Source of the DNA: Thiorhodococcus mannitoliphagus
GTDB taxonomy: Bacteria > Pseudomonadota > Gammaproteobacteria > Chromatiales > Chromatiaceae
Direction: 5' to 3'
Assembly (NCBI RefSeq): GCF_010915725.1
Contig: NZ_JAAIJR010000010.1
Span: 1-64,000, forward strand
Length of the DNA stretch: 64,000 nt
Shown: piece by piece, positions 36,701 through 45,716 of the stretch
How the letters are laid out: every line of letters starts with the position of its first letter
How positions within the stretch are numbered: position 1 is the first letter of the stretch
Notes under the pieces: generated by a model
The model's input: only the letters and a program-made list of their open reading frames with translations
What the model was told of the DNA's origin: nothing
The model's database searches: none
Translations under genes and position numbers: made by a program

Positions 36701-39373
36701 ATGGATGAGCGGCTGAACGAACTCGACTACTACCGCAGCCAGTGCGACGAGCTCGGCGGCCGGGTGTTGCGCTTGCAGGAGGACGTCACCCAGGCGCGTC
36801 GCGAGGCGCAGCGCCATCGCACCCTGGCCATGATCGTGCAGGAACTCTATACCTTTGCCCATGACGCAGAGTGCCTCGACTCGCCCTCAGGGACCTTGGA
36901 AGACGCATTCTTGATGTTGATGGTGGAGCGGCTGCAGGTGGATTGCGCGGCACTCCTGCGCTGGCAGCCAGATTCCTCCGGGTTTCGGGTGGAGTTCGGT
37001 CTAGGCGTGGCCTCTGGCCTCTGGTTACCCGCTCCGCCCCCCGCGGAGGCTGGCGGGACCACTGAACTCCCCGCGACGACCTTGAGCGCCGCCGGTCTGG
37101 CAACTGGCTTGTGGGTCGTGGCCCCGCCTTCATCCTTGAGCCTGCTCTTGGGCCATCGTCAGCTGCGCACGCCTCAGCGAAAACGGCTCGAAGACGGGAA
37201 TCGCCCCATCGCCGAGACCGCGCTCAAGGTCTACAACGGTCTGCTGGAACAACACCAGGCCGCCCTGGCGTTGCGGGCCTCGGAAGCCAATTACCGCACC
37301 CTGTTCGAGGGTGCCCAGGACGCTATCCTGGTACTGGATAGCAGGGATCGCAGCCTGCTGGATGCCAACCAGCGGGCACTCGAACTCTTGGCCTGTCCGC
37401 TCGATGAATTGCGTCGCCAAGCGCCCAGCGCCTGGTTGGTTCCCGCCGATCTGGCGCGCTGGAAAAGCGTCTGGGAAGCCGCGCTCGCCGGACATCCGCA
37501 GCGGGTTGAGACCCGCATCCGTCCCGCGTCTGGTCGTCTCCTCTGGACCGAGATCAACGTCAAGCGGATTGACACGGATCGGCGCCTGCTGTTGGCGGTC
37601 GTGCGGGATATCTCGGCGCGAAAGCAGTCCGAGGAGGCTCTGAAACGGGTCCAGGAACGTCTGGATCTGGCCCTTGAGGGGGCCGAGGTCGGGCTCTACG
37701 ATGTCAACCTGGAAACCGGTGAACTGGTCGTGGATGAACGCTATCTGCGCATGGTGGGCGGCGATCCGCAGCTGATTGCGACGACTCTGGAAGACTGGTT
37801 GAAGCGCATTCACCCGGATGATCGCCCCACCGTGCAGCGCCTGCGTGACGAAGCCCTGACGGGGCACCGGCAGAAAATCGAACTGGAATACCGGGTCCGT
37901 CATCAGTCCGGTGCCTGGATCTGGATACTGGATCGCGGCAAGGGATTCGACTGGGACGAAGCGGGCCGCCCGCGCCGCGCCGCAGGCACCTGTGTCGACA
38001 TCACCGCGCGCAAGACCAATGAGGCGTCCATCCATCGCCTGGCGTTCTATGATTCGCTCACCGACCTGCCCAATCGGCGACTATTTCTCGATCGTCTGAG
38101 CAATGCGCATGCCGCCGCGCGACGCGGGGGGTATCACGGCGCGGTGCTCTTCCTGGACCTAGATCATTTCAAGCAAGTCAATGACGCCCGCGGTCATGAA
38201 GCCGGCGATCACCTGCTCCAGGAGGTGGCGGCGCGGCTGACTCCGCTCCTGCGGACCGAAGACACGGTGGCGCGGTTCGGGGGCGACGAGTTCGTGATCC
38301 TACTGGTCAATTTGACCCGTTCGGCGCAAGAAGCGCCCGCTTTTGCCCGCAGCGTGGCGGAGAAGGTGCGCCAGGCCCTGGCCTCCCCCTTTCAATTGCA
38401 GGAGGGCGAATTCGTGCTGGGTGCCAGCATTGGCGTCACGCTCTTTTGTGGGACCGAGCGCAGCGTTCACGACATCCTCCGAGAGGCGGATACCGCCCTT
38501 TATCAGGCGAAGGCGAGCGGGCGCAACAGCGTGCATTTCTTCGAGTCATCGATGCAGGTCGCCGTGGAGGCACGCTTCGACCTGGAGGGCGAATTGCGTC
38601 ATGCCGTGGACCGCGAGCAACTGCGCCTCTTCCTCCAGCCCCAGGTCGACGCGGCCGGCCACATCGTCGGCGCCGAGGCGCTGCTGCGCTGGCAACATCC
38701 CTCGAAAGGGCTGATCTCGCCGGCTGTCTTCATCCCCTTGGCGGAGGAAACCGGTCTGATCGTGCCGGTCGGCCAGTGGGTGTTGAACCAAGCTTGTCAG
38801 ATCCTGGCGGGGATTGCCGGGCGTGGTCAGTCGTTGCGGATATCGGTCAACGTCAGTCCCCGGCAGTTTCGTCAGGCGGACTTCGTGGCCAGCGTGCGGG
38901 AGGTGCTCGCCCGCACCGGGGTTGCTCCGGCCTGCCTCGTCCTGGAAATCACCGAAGGCCTGGTGATCGAGGATCTCCAGCACACCATTGACAAGATGCA
39001 TGAACTCAAGGCCTGCGGGGTGCGCCTGTCGCTCGACGATTTCGGCACCGGCTATTCCTCCTTGACCTATCTCAAACGCATGCCCATCGACGAGCTGAAG
39101 ATCGACCGCAGTTTCGTGCGCGATGCTCCCGTCAATGACAACGACGCTGCCCTGGTCGAGGTCATGCTGTCGGTGAGCCGACATTTTCATCTAGAGGTCG
39201 TTGCGGAAGGCGTGGAAACACTCGATCAGTTGAATTTCCTCAAGGCACATGGCTGCCGCTGTTTTCAGGGCTACCTCCTCGGAAGGCCCATGCCGGCGGA
39301 AACCTTTCTCTCCCTGATGGATGACGGGTCTGATCAGGGCAGGCTTAGCGACCTGCAAACATCCGGCGCCTGA
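36701..39373 (+). CDS. PAS-PAS-GGDEF-EAL c-di-GMP protein
   Basis: An 890-residue soluble protein. Residues 1-45 form a coiled coil. About 195-315 and 320-440 are PAS domains (ANYRTLFEGAQDAILVLDSR and RVQERLDLALEGAEVGLYDV). The cyclase motif is intact (ARFGGDEFVIL), with the inhibitory site RTED five residues before it. The EAL domain has VGAEALLRWQHP and LDDFGTGYSSLTYLKRMP, so both synthesis and hydrolysis of c-di-GMP are possible. No membrane segment is seen. It is the second gene of the FIST operon. The EAL part is closely similar in layout to the 31632 gene, suggesting paralogues. Confidence 0.92.
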   Translation: MDERLNELDYYRSQCDELGGRVLRLQEDVTQARREAQRHRTLAMIVQELYTFAHDAECLDSPSGTLEDAFLMLMVERLQVDCAALLRWQPDSSGFRVEFGLGVASGLWLPAPPPAEAGGTTELPATTLSAAGLATGLWVVAPPSSLSLLLGHRQLRTPQRKRLEDGNRPIAETALKVYNGLLEQHQAALALRASEANYRTLFEGAQDAILVLDSRDRSLLDANQRALELLACPLDELRRQAPSAWLVPADLARWKSVWEAALAGHPQRVETRIRPASGRLLWTEINVKRIDTDRRLLLAVVRDISARKQSEEALKRVQERLDLALEGAEVGLYDVNLETGELVVDERYLRMVGGDPQLIATTLEDWLKRIHPDDRPTVQRLRDEALTGHRQKIELEYRVRHQSGAWIWILDRGKGFDWDEAGRPRRAAGTCVDITARKTNEASIHRLAFYDSLTDLPNRRLFLDRLSNAHAAARRGGYHGAVLFLDLDHFKQVNDARGHEAGDHLLQEVAARLTPLLRTEDTVARFGGDEFVILLVNLTRSAQEAPAFARSVAEKVRQALASPFQLQEGEFVLGASIGVTLFCGTERSVHDILREADTALYQAKASGRNSVHFFESSMQVAVEARFDLEGELRHAVDREQLRLFLQPQVDAAGHIVGAEALLRWQHPSKGLISPAVFIPLAEETGLIVPVGQWVLNQACQILAGIAGRGQSLRISVNVSPRQFRQADFVASVREVLARTGVAPACLVLEITEGLVIEDLQHTIDKMHELKACGVRLSLDDFGTGYSSLTYLKRMPIDELKIDRSFVRDAPVNDNDAALVEVMLSVSRHFHLEVVAEGVETLDQLNFLKAHGCRCFQGYLLGRPMPAETFLSLMDDGSDQGRLSDLQTSGA

Positions 39374-39799
39374 CTTGCAAACATGGGGTAGAAGAAGCGG
39401 TCGTGTCCTGTAATCGTGGAATTCTGCGTCGCCCGGTCGTAGTCCTCCGGCGCGAACTGGATCGCGACCGTCACTCATGGACCCTGAGGTGTGGAATTGA
39501 CGCCATCTGCACCGCCGGGATTCCTATGAGCAAAATCGCTATGAGCAAAATCGGGAAAGCGGTCTTCTGAGTCGGCGCGAATCCTGATGGTATGGCTGGT
39601 TGCAACCTTTGCTCCGAGTGACCTATTGCCCGACATCGAAGGTCCGGACGCTCTCCTGCCAGGCATCGGCCCGTGCCTAAGGGGGCGCTCACTCTCCCGA
39701 GGCGAGGGTGCAGCGGGTAGAGCCGCGGGCGGGAGGCGGGGGCGGTTGAGGGATAGCGACCGGCGATGGGCGCTCATGCCTCGCCGGCCCAAATTCGGA
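39374..39799. other. Gene-free interval between the FIST operon and mgtE
   Basis: Nothing here is supportable as a gene. A minus-strand frame of 47 codons (39334-39474, GTG start, reading TVAIQFAPEDYDRATQNST) looks protein-like but overlaps the end of the upstream gene. ATGAGCAAAATCG is tandemly repeated near 39525. The convergent genes on both sides would be expected to end here, but I see no clear terminator. Confidence 0.4.
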
Positions 39800-41455
39800 T
39801 CAGAGCAGGATCAAGGTGGCCAGACCCAGGAAGGCGAAAAAGCCGACGATGTCGGTGACCGTGGTCAGCACCACGCTGCCGGCCAGGGCGGGGTCGATGC
39901 CGAGCCGGCGCATGAGCAGCGGAATGGCGACCCCGGCGACGGCCGCGCAGAGCAGGTTGAGCAGGATCGCCACGGCAATGATGCCGCCGATGGCCCAGTT
40001 GCCGAACCAGAGGATGGCCAGTGCGGCGACCACCAACGCCCAGAGCAGGCCGTTCAAGAGCCCGATTCCGGCCTCCTTGAGCAGCAGGATGCGGGTGTTG
40101 CCGCCGGCGAGCTGGCCGGTCGCCAGCCCGCGGATGACGAGGGTGAGCGTCTGGCTGCCGGCGATGCCTCCCATGCTGGCGACGATCGGCATGAGTACCG
40201 CGAGCGCCACCACCTGCTGGAGGGTGCCTTCGAAGAGGCCGATGACCCAGGCGGCAAGGAAGGCGGTGATGAGATTGATGCCGAGCCAGACCGCGCGCCG
40301 CCGGCTGCTGGCCAGCACCGGGGCGAACATGTCCGTCTCCTCGTCCAGACCCGCCATGCCCATCATGGCGTGTGCGGCCTGCTCGCGGATGACATCGACC
40401 ACGTCATCGATGGTGATGCGCCCCAGCAGACGGCCGTCCGCATCGACCACTGGGGCCGAGCTGAGATCCTGCTCTTCAAAGCGGCGCGCCACCGCGTCGC
40501 TCGGCTGGTCCGCAAGCACCGGCTCGAAGTCGGTCTCCATCAGGTCCGAGACCATCGTTTCGGGTCGCGCGGTCAGCACACGGCGCGTCCGCAGGATGCC
40601 CTGATAGTGATGCTTGCGGTCGATGACGAAGAACTTATCCGTGTTCGACGGCAGGTCTTCGCGCAGCCGCAGATAGCGCAGCAGGGTGCCGATCTTGATG
40701 TTGGCGCGCACCGCGATCTGGTCCATGTTCATGAGGCCACCGGCGCTGTCCTCGGGATAGGACAGCATCGACTGCAGCCGCTCGCGCTCGCGACGGTCCA
40801 TGGCCTCCAGGATCTGGCGGCCGGTGGCCACCGGCAGATCCTGGATGAGGTCGACCAGGTCATCGGCCTCGAGCCCGCGCGCGGCCTCGACCAGATGCTC
40901 CAGGTCCATCTCCGTAGCGAGGCGCCGGCGCACCTCCTGGTGCAGGTGGCGCAGAACCTTGCTGGTGCGTTCGCCCTCCACCATGTCCCACGCGGCGGCC
41001 CGCTCGGTCGCCGGCAGCGACTCCAGCAGCCCGGCGATGCGCGCCGGATGGAGCTTGCTGAACAGACGTGAGATCCGCTTGAGCTTGCCCTGATCCAGCG
41101 CATCCAGGACCAGATGCAACTGGGTTTCCGGCGCGTCGTCGATCGGGGAGTCCGCCGTGGACAGGGCGCTGTCGGAGGGTGGCGCGTCGACCTCGAGGTC
41201 GCGGGCAAGCTGCGCCCGCATCGCAGCGGAGAGATGCGCCAGCACCTTCGGCTCGGTGCGCGCATCGACCTGATGCCAGGCGGCGATCCGCTGCTGTGGT
41301 GTCAGCGTCTCCAGTAGGCTCGCGACCTTCGCGGGATGCATCGCCTTGAGGAGGCGGCGGGCACGCTTGCCCTGATCGTGCGCGATCATCGCGCGCAGGT
41401 GAGCGATGTCAGTCGCGGTCAGGTCGGGTTGGTCCTGCTGTGGGTGTCCGGTCAA
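39800..41455 (-). CDS. mgtE: MgtE-family Mg2+ transporter/channel
   Basis: A 551-residue protein. The N-terminal superhelix (MgtE_N) is present twice: residues about 15-80 and, more completely, about 105-235. A CBS pair spans about 250-370 (DLSSAPVVDADGRLLGRITI), and five membrane helices follow from about 390, with PIVASMGGIAGSQTLTLVIR forming the ion pore. MgtE imports Mg2+ (or Co2+) and closes when cytosolic Mg2+ binds the N and CBS domains. The doubled N domain is unusual for length (family about 450). The start codon is probably TTG at 41453-41455 with GAAGAGG just upstream. A hairpin at 41488-41512 lies in the leader. Confidence 0.88.
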   Translation of the reverse strand: MTGHPQQDQPDLTATDIAHLRAMIAHDQGKRARRLLKAMHPAKVASLLETLTPQQRIAAWHQVDARTEPKVLAHLSAAMRAQLARDLEVDAPPSDSALSTADSPIDDAPETQLHLVLDALDQGKLKRISRLFSKLHPARIAGLLESLPATERAAAWDMVEGERTSKVLRHLHQEVRRRLATEMDLEHLVEAARGLEADDLVDLIQDLPVATGRQILEAMDRRERERLQSMLSYPEDSAGGLMNMDQIAVRANIKIGTLLRYLRLREDLPSNTDKFFVIDRKHHYQGILRTRRVLTARPETMVSDLMETDFEPVLADQPSDAVARRFEEQDLSSAPVVDADGRLLGRITIDDVVDVIREQAAHAMMGMAGLDEETDMFAPVLASSRRRAVWLGINLITAFLAAWVIGLFEGTLQQVVALAVLMPIVASMGGIAGSQTLTLVIRGLATGQLAGGNTRILLLKEAGIGLLNGLLWALVVAALAILWFGNWAIGGIIAVAILLNLLCAAVAGVAIPLLMRRLGIDPALAGSVVLTTVTDIVGFFAFLGLATLILL

Positions 41456-41487
41456 GGGCCTCTTCCAATTCGGATTATGGTTGACTT

Positions 41488-41512
41488 CGCCAGCCTCACG
41501 GAATGGCTGGCG
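41488..41512. promoter_or_regulatory. Leader hairpin upstream of mgtE
   Basis: CGCCAGCC and GGCTGGCG pair perfectly around a 9-nt loop, 33 bp upstream of the mgtE TTG on the transcribed strand. It may be a translational or attenuation element. It does not show the conserved M-box layout, so I do not call an Mg2+ riboswitch. Confidence 0.4.
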
Positions 41513-41664
41513 GGCGCCTTACCACTGCCGTCGGATCGCGTGACTTGAGTGGGCGGTGCAATTCAATGCAAAGCGCTTTGGTGCCTTTGGCCCATCCGAG
41601 GGGTGAAAAGCCCCGATTGACCGTCTTTGGCCGTAAGCGCTGTGCGAGCCTCACTGACGTCTGA

Positions 41665-41880
41665 GCGCTCTACCTCGGCGCCCTCGTCGGCGGGCTGCAG
41701 ACCCGGTTGGCCAATCGCGACATCATGCCCCAGTCTGCGGCCCTGCGCAGCGGCGAACTGCTGCTCGTCCTCGAACTCGATCATCGCGACATCGGACGGG
41801 TCGAGGATCGGATCAAGGCGCGCCATCCAGAGGTCGCGGTGCTGGGTACCGATGCCGCCGGGACCACGCCCTTTCCCTGA
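41665..41880 (+). pseudogene. C-terminal fragment of an unidentified protein
   Basis: A frame without a start codon reads ALYLGALVGGLQTRLANRDI, then RSGELLLVLELDHRDIGRVE and ends HPEVAVLGTDAAGTTPFP. The Gly-rich membrane-like start and the 'SGELLLVLE' strand recall the ends of glycine-zipper general-stress proteins (DUF1269 type), but I cannot assign it firmly. A stop codon directly precedes it. It belongs to a tract of decayed genes. Confidence 0.4.
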
Positions 41881-41960
41881 GGCCATTCAAATGATGCTAA
41901 TCCATCAGCACCGGATGTGCCCGCGCCGCAGGGCGTCCAACGCCCCAGAGCCCGCGACGT

Positions 41961-41995
41961 CCGCCCACCGACCACCGACCACCGACCGCCGACCA
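41961..41995. repeat. Five 7-bp tandem repeats
   Basis: CCGCCCA, CCGACCA, CCGACCA, CCGACCG, CCGACCA follow one another. A simple sequence tract in noncoding DNA; no function is apparent. Confidence 0.7.
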
Positions 41996-42189
41996 CTTCA
42001 GGAGCCGCACTGATGACCGCGAGGCTCGGAACATTCCCGGAAAAGTCATCTCGCAGCGGACAGGATTGACCTTCGGGGCCAGGAATGAGGTGGCAATTTG
42101 CATAAAACCGACTAGATTGATCAGAGATCGCTTCTGTTGACCGAATGCCGAGCATGGCGACAGACCGCCCGATGAGGAGGTGAGTCACA

Positions 42190-42617
42190 ATGAACGAGGG
42201 CTATGCACTCTCGATCGACCAGGGCACCACGGGATCGACGGTGCTCATCTTCGACCATGAGGGTCAGGTGCGCAGCCGCGCCTACTCCGAATTCACTCAG
42301 CACTATCCCAAGCCCGGCTGGGTCGAGCACGATGCCGAGGAGATTGTCCTGGTCACCTTCAAGGTGATCGCCGAGGCCATCCGCAATTCAGACATCCGTG
42401 CCAGCGACATCCAGGCAATCGGCATCACCAATCAGCGCGAGACGGTCGTCCTCTGGGACCGCAAGACCGGGCGGTCGGTTGCGCATGCCATCGTCTGGCA
42501 GGACCGCCGCACGGCCCGCTATTGCGACCAGCTCAAGGAGCAGGGCCATGAGGAGATGTTTCGACGCAAGACCGGGCTCGTCATCGACCCCTACTTCTCC
42601 GGCACCAAGGTCAAGAG
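42190..42617 (+). pseudogene. glpK: Glycerol kinase, N-terminal remnant
   Basis: The first 142 codons are a good glycerol kinase start: [20 protein letters not shown] (phosphate loop), then [20 protein letters not shown] and [10 protein letters not shown], with ribosome-binding site GAGGAGGTGAGTCACA before the ATG. Homology stops at [10 protein letters not shown], where it is joined to the end of a glpD-like gene. About 350 residues, including the catalytic domain, are lost. The product cannot phosphorylate glycerol. Confidence 0.85.
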
Positions 42618-43026
42618 GCGTACATGCACCAGGCGATGCTCATGGCCCTCGACAGCTACACCTCGCCCGAGTCGATCGAGCAGCTCTCCAGCCGACTCTG
42701 GCGCCGCTATGACCAGCAGGCCTTCGAGCTGCTCGCCCAGATTCGCGAGGACCCGCGCCAGACCGAGGTCCTGATCAAGGGCACCGATTACCTTCGCTGC
42801 GAGATCCAGCTCGCCCGCCGCCCGGAGATGATCGTCCGGCTCGAAGACTTTCTGCGTCGGCGCTCCAGGATCGCGCTGGTGGTGCGGCACGAGGTCATCC
42901 GTAGATGCCGAGGGGCTGATGGATGCCTGCCAGATCCTCTTCGGCGACGCGGCCCAGGCAAGGTACAACGAGTATTTCGGCGCTCGGGAGCAGGCGGGCG
43001 ATCAGGAGCTGCGTCGCTACGGATAG
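42616..43026 (+). pseudogene. glpD: Glycerol-3-phosphate dehydrogenase, C-terminal remnant
   Basis: Immediately after the glpK part, another frame reads [20 protein letters not shown], then GTDYLRCEIQLARRPEMIVR and LEDFLRRRSRIALVVRHEVI, the C-terminus of aerobic GlpD. One extra base at 42903 shifts the frame; the next frame continues DAEGLMDACQILFGDAAQAR to a TAG at 43024. The join to glpK means that one deletion removed the glpK 3' part and the glpD 5' part. It is nonfunctional. Confidence 0.8.
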
Positions 43027-43102
43027 CGGCTGGAGTGGCAGACAGGCATCCGCAGCGCGCTGATGCGCACGACCCAAAGAGAGAAAGGGGAGGGCTCTAC
43101 GC

Positions 43103-43159
43103 ATGAATCCATTCCTCGGCGAGCTGATCGGCACCGCGCTCTTCATCCTGCTCGGCAAT
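43103..43159 (+). pseudogene. glpF: Glycerol facilitator GlpF, N-terminal scrap
   Basis: Nineteen codons, MNPFLGELIGTALFILLGNG up to the Gly, match the first helix of glycerol-uptake aquaporins and are preceded by AAAGGGGAGGG. The frame then runs into unrelated sequence. A different frame from 43160 reads APADWLSRPGAPKPKLADEE and ends at 43292; I do not recognise it. Together with glpK and glpD this is a collapsed glycerol-use operon. The stretch 43293-43686 otherwise holds only an unassigned membrane-like fragment and the MITE copy. Confidence 0.6.
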
Positions 43160-43433
43160 GGGCGCCCCGGCCGACTGGCTCTCGCGTCCGGGCGCGCCCA
43201 AGCCCAAACTGGCCGACGAGGAAGGGCAGGGCAGGACGGTCGCTTACGCAACCCTTCTGCAGGCCTGGCGGGATGGCAAGACCAGTGTCTGATGACGAAT
43301 GGAGCGCATCGCTCCGACCGCAACGCCGGGTCGGGCGCAATGATCATCTGGCCGCGCGAGAATCTGGCCCCTGTGCTCGCGACTATGCTGCCCAGGATCA
43401 TCGTGCTCGGCGGCTTCCTCTATCTGAGCCAGG

Positions 43434-43524
43434 GTCATCTCTCAACTTCCCCCCTTTGGCAAAGGGGGGCTAGGGGGGATTTCGGGCGGCAGCGCTCGTA
43501 TCAGAAAACAATTGATGGACACTT
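43434..43524. repeat. MITE-like dispersed repeat, copy B
   Basis: The core CCCCCTTTGGCAAAGGGGGG and then GGGGGGATTTCGGGCGG, CGCTCG and AATTGATGG appear in the same order and spacing as in copy A (8771-8864). The right end TTGATGGACACTT is the exact inverse of the left end of copy A, which defines the terminal repeat. The left end here is degenerate. It sits in a decayed-gene tract. Confidence 0.6.
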
Positions 43525-43686
43525 GCTTACTCGATGAGGCGCTGGATGCCATGCTCACTGATAAATGCTGGATCGCCCCGCTGAGCCGCGGTTCGAGCGC
43601 ATCCTCTGGAGCTGCCTGGATGGGTTAGCCACCTCCGGACGCATTGAGCGCATGCACGGCATTGGGCGCAGAGATCAGGAGGCAGT

Positions 43687-44715
43687 TTGACTGAGCTTTC
43701 ACTCACCGCGACCTTGACCATCTTCTTTCTCGGTGCCGCCGTCATTGCGGCCGTCGGGGTAAGGCTCACACGGTTCGCAGATGAACTCGCGGACCTGACC
43801 GGACTCGGGGAGGCCGTCTTCGGGGCCGTCTTGCTCGGTGCGAGCACCTCCTTTCCCGGGATCGTCGCCTCGGTCACCGCGGCTGCATCCGGGCATGCGG
43901 AGCTGGCCGTCGGCAATGCCGTTGGCGGCATCGCCGTGCAGACGGTATTTCTCGTGGCCGCCGACCTCGCGTACCGGCGCGCGAACCTGGAGCACGCGGC
44001 GGCCTCGCTGCCGAATCTGATCAGCGCCGCCTTGCTGTGTGGTCTCCTGGCCTTGCCGCTCATGGCCTCCAACGGGCCGAACTTCACCCTGCTTGGCATG
44101 CACCCCGTCTCCTTCCTGCTGCTCGCGATCTACATTTTCGGTCTGCGCATCGCCTCAGAAAGCCGCGATACGCCTGGCTGGCGACCCGTTCGGACCCGAG
44201 ACACGCTGGAGGACAATCCCAAGACGCCCTTGGCGAGAAAGGGCGGCGCGCGGCGGCTCTGGGCGGGATTCGCGGCCAGCGTTGCCCTGGTTGGCGTCGC
44301 CGGCTGGCTGGTCGGGATCGCGGGCCTAGCGCTGGTCCAGCACACGGGTCTCTCTGAGACGCTGGTCGGGAGTCTCTTCACTGCGACGGCGACCTCGCTG
44401 CCGGAGTTGGTCACTGCGGTCGCGGCGGTTCGTCAGGGGGCTTTGACGCTGGCCGTGGCCGGCATCATCGGGGGCAATACCTTCGACGTGCTCTTCCTGG
44501 TCTTTGCCGACGCAGCCTATCGCGAGGGCTCCATCTATCATGCGATGGGGACGCAGTCTCAGTTCCTTATCAGTCTTTCGATTCTGCTGACAGCCATCCT
44601 GCTGCTGGGGCTGATCCGCCGCGAGCGGCGCGGTGTCGCCAACATCGGTTTCGAGAGCGTCGCCGTGCTCTGCTTCTATCTTCTCGGGCTCGCTGTCCTC
44701 GTCTTCGGGCGATAG
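43687..44715 (+). CDS. CaCA-family cation exchanger
   Basis: A 342-residue membrane protein with two inverted halves of about five helices. The alpha-repeats are LLGASTSFPGIVASVTAAAS (first) and LFTATATSLPELVTAVAAVR with GIIGGNTFDVLF (second). CaCA proteins exchange Ca2+ (or Na+, K+) against Na+ or H+. In the first repeat the usual acidic residue after Pro is Gly (FPG instead of PE), while the second keeps PEL, so one of the two ion-binding glutamates is missing. Cation choice or stoichiometry may differ. The start codon is TTG at 43687, preceded by CAGGAGGCAG. Confidence 0.85.
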   Translation: MTELSLTATLTIFFLGAAVIAAVGVRLTRFADELADLTGLGEAVFGAVLLGASTSFPGIVASVTAAASGHAELAVGNAVGGIAVQTVFLVAADLAYRRANLEHAAASLPNLISAALLCGLLALPLMASNGPNFTLLGMHPVSFLLLAIYIFGLRIASESRDTPGWRPVRTRDTLEDNPKTPLARKGGARRLWAGFAASVALVGVAGWLVGIAGLALVQHTGLSETLVGSLFTATATSLPELVTAVAAVRQGALTLAVAGIIGGNTFDVLFLVFADAAYREGSIYHAMGTQSQFLISLSILLTAILLLGLIRRERRGVANIGFESVAVLCFYLLGLAVLVFGR

Positions 44716-44889
44716 CGACAGCTGGGAGTCGTGTGCGCTCCACCGGACGCACGCAACAGCCCTGTGGCGGACGCGCTCTGGCTGACGCCTCGGTCGAGGT
44801 CCAGCGCCAAGCCGGATAGCGCCGAGGGTCATTCAATGTGAGGCGTGCCGTCATGCGCAGCCTGCTCGTCGAAGCATGGTTGGCCTTGT

Positions 44890-45702
44890 TCAGCGGGTAC
44901 CACCGTCGATCTGGGTGGCGGTCCAGTCGAGCACCGGACGCCGGAAGAGCGAACGCCGGGCGACGGCGAATCCAACGCCGTCCCAGTGCATGGCGTCGAT
45001 CTGAATCCGATGCGGGGATGCCTCGATGCGATTGAATGCGTTCGGCTCACCCTTGTGGCGGCTGGAGATGGCGGTGCCAGCCTGGGCGACGACCATGCCG
45101 CCGGCGATGCCGGCATAGCCCTGATGCAGGTGGCCGCCGAGAATGAGGTCGATCCGCGCCGAGCGCAGCCCGCTCAGGGCGCGGTTGGCGCGACCCACTA
45201 GGCCGCGTCGGCGCATGGCGGCGGACAGCAAGAAGGGGTGATGGGCGATCAGGATGCGGAGCGCGTTCGGGTCAGCGCCGCTTGCGAGCCGCGCGATGCG
45301 GGCCAACTGATCCGGGTTGATCCGGCCCCGCGACCAGTCGAGATGCAGGCCCCAGCGTCGTGCCGTCTTGACCCCGATCGCGATGAAATCCTGTTCTGCG
45401 ATGCAGGGCTCCAGCTCGCTTGATAGGTGGCGCCGCCAATCGCGCCAGGGATGTAGGAAGCGTCGCAGCGGGTGCCAGCCGGGGAGATCGTGATTGCCCG
45501 GCACCACCAGCACCGGTTCGGGCAGCCTGCGCAGGAACTCCGCCGCGGCGGCGAATTCTCGCGGCCGGGCGCGTTGGGTCAGATCGCCGCTCAGTGCGAC
45601 CAGCGCCGGTTGCATCCGGAGGATCTCCTCGCTCAAGGCGTCGGCGAGTCGAGGCAGATGGGCTCCGAAATGCAGATCGGAGATATGGGCGATGCGAATC
45701 AT
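44890..45702 (-). CDS. Icc-type metallophosphoesterase
   Basis: A 270-residue cytoplasmic phosphoesterase. The metal motifs are ISDLHFG (residues 6-12), LSGDLTQ, VPGNHDLPG, the single His in LIAHHPF and LGGHLHQGY. It resembles CpdA/Icc-type enzymes, which cleave cyclic nucleotides or other phosphodiesters; the substrate is not defined. The start is the ATG at 45700-45702 (MIRIAHISDLH), 14 bp after the diacylglycerol-kinase-like gene, so the two are cotranscribed. That pairing occurs widely and suggests lipid or nucleotide phosphate metabolism. Confidence 0.88.
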   Translation of the reverse strand: MIRIAHISDLHFGAHLPRLADALSEEILRMQPALVALSGDLTQRARPREFAAAAEFLRRLPEPVLVVPGNHDLPGWHPLRRFLHPWRDWRRHLSSELEPCIAEQDFIAIGVKTARRWGLHLDWSRGRINPDQLARIARLASGADPNALRILIAHHPFLLSAAMRRRGLVGRANRALSGLRSARIDLILGGHLHQGYAGIAGGMVVAQAGTAISSRHKGEPNAFNRIEASPHRIQIDAMHWDGVGFAVARRSLFRRPVLDWTATQIDGGTR

Positions 45703-45716
45703 TGCGTCGCGCCCTC

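Noticed and set aside
39334-39474. 47-codon minus-strand frame reading TVAIQFAPEDYDRATQNST
   Set aside because: It overlaps the end of the GGDEF-EAL gene, lacks a ribosome-binding site and matches no family I know.
41456-41560. Mg2+ (M-box) riboswitch before mgtE
   Set aside because: Only one simple hairpin is present; the conserved M-box elements are not seen.
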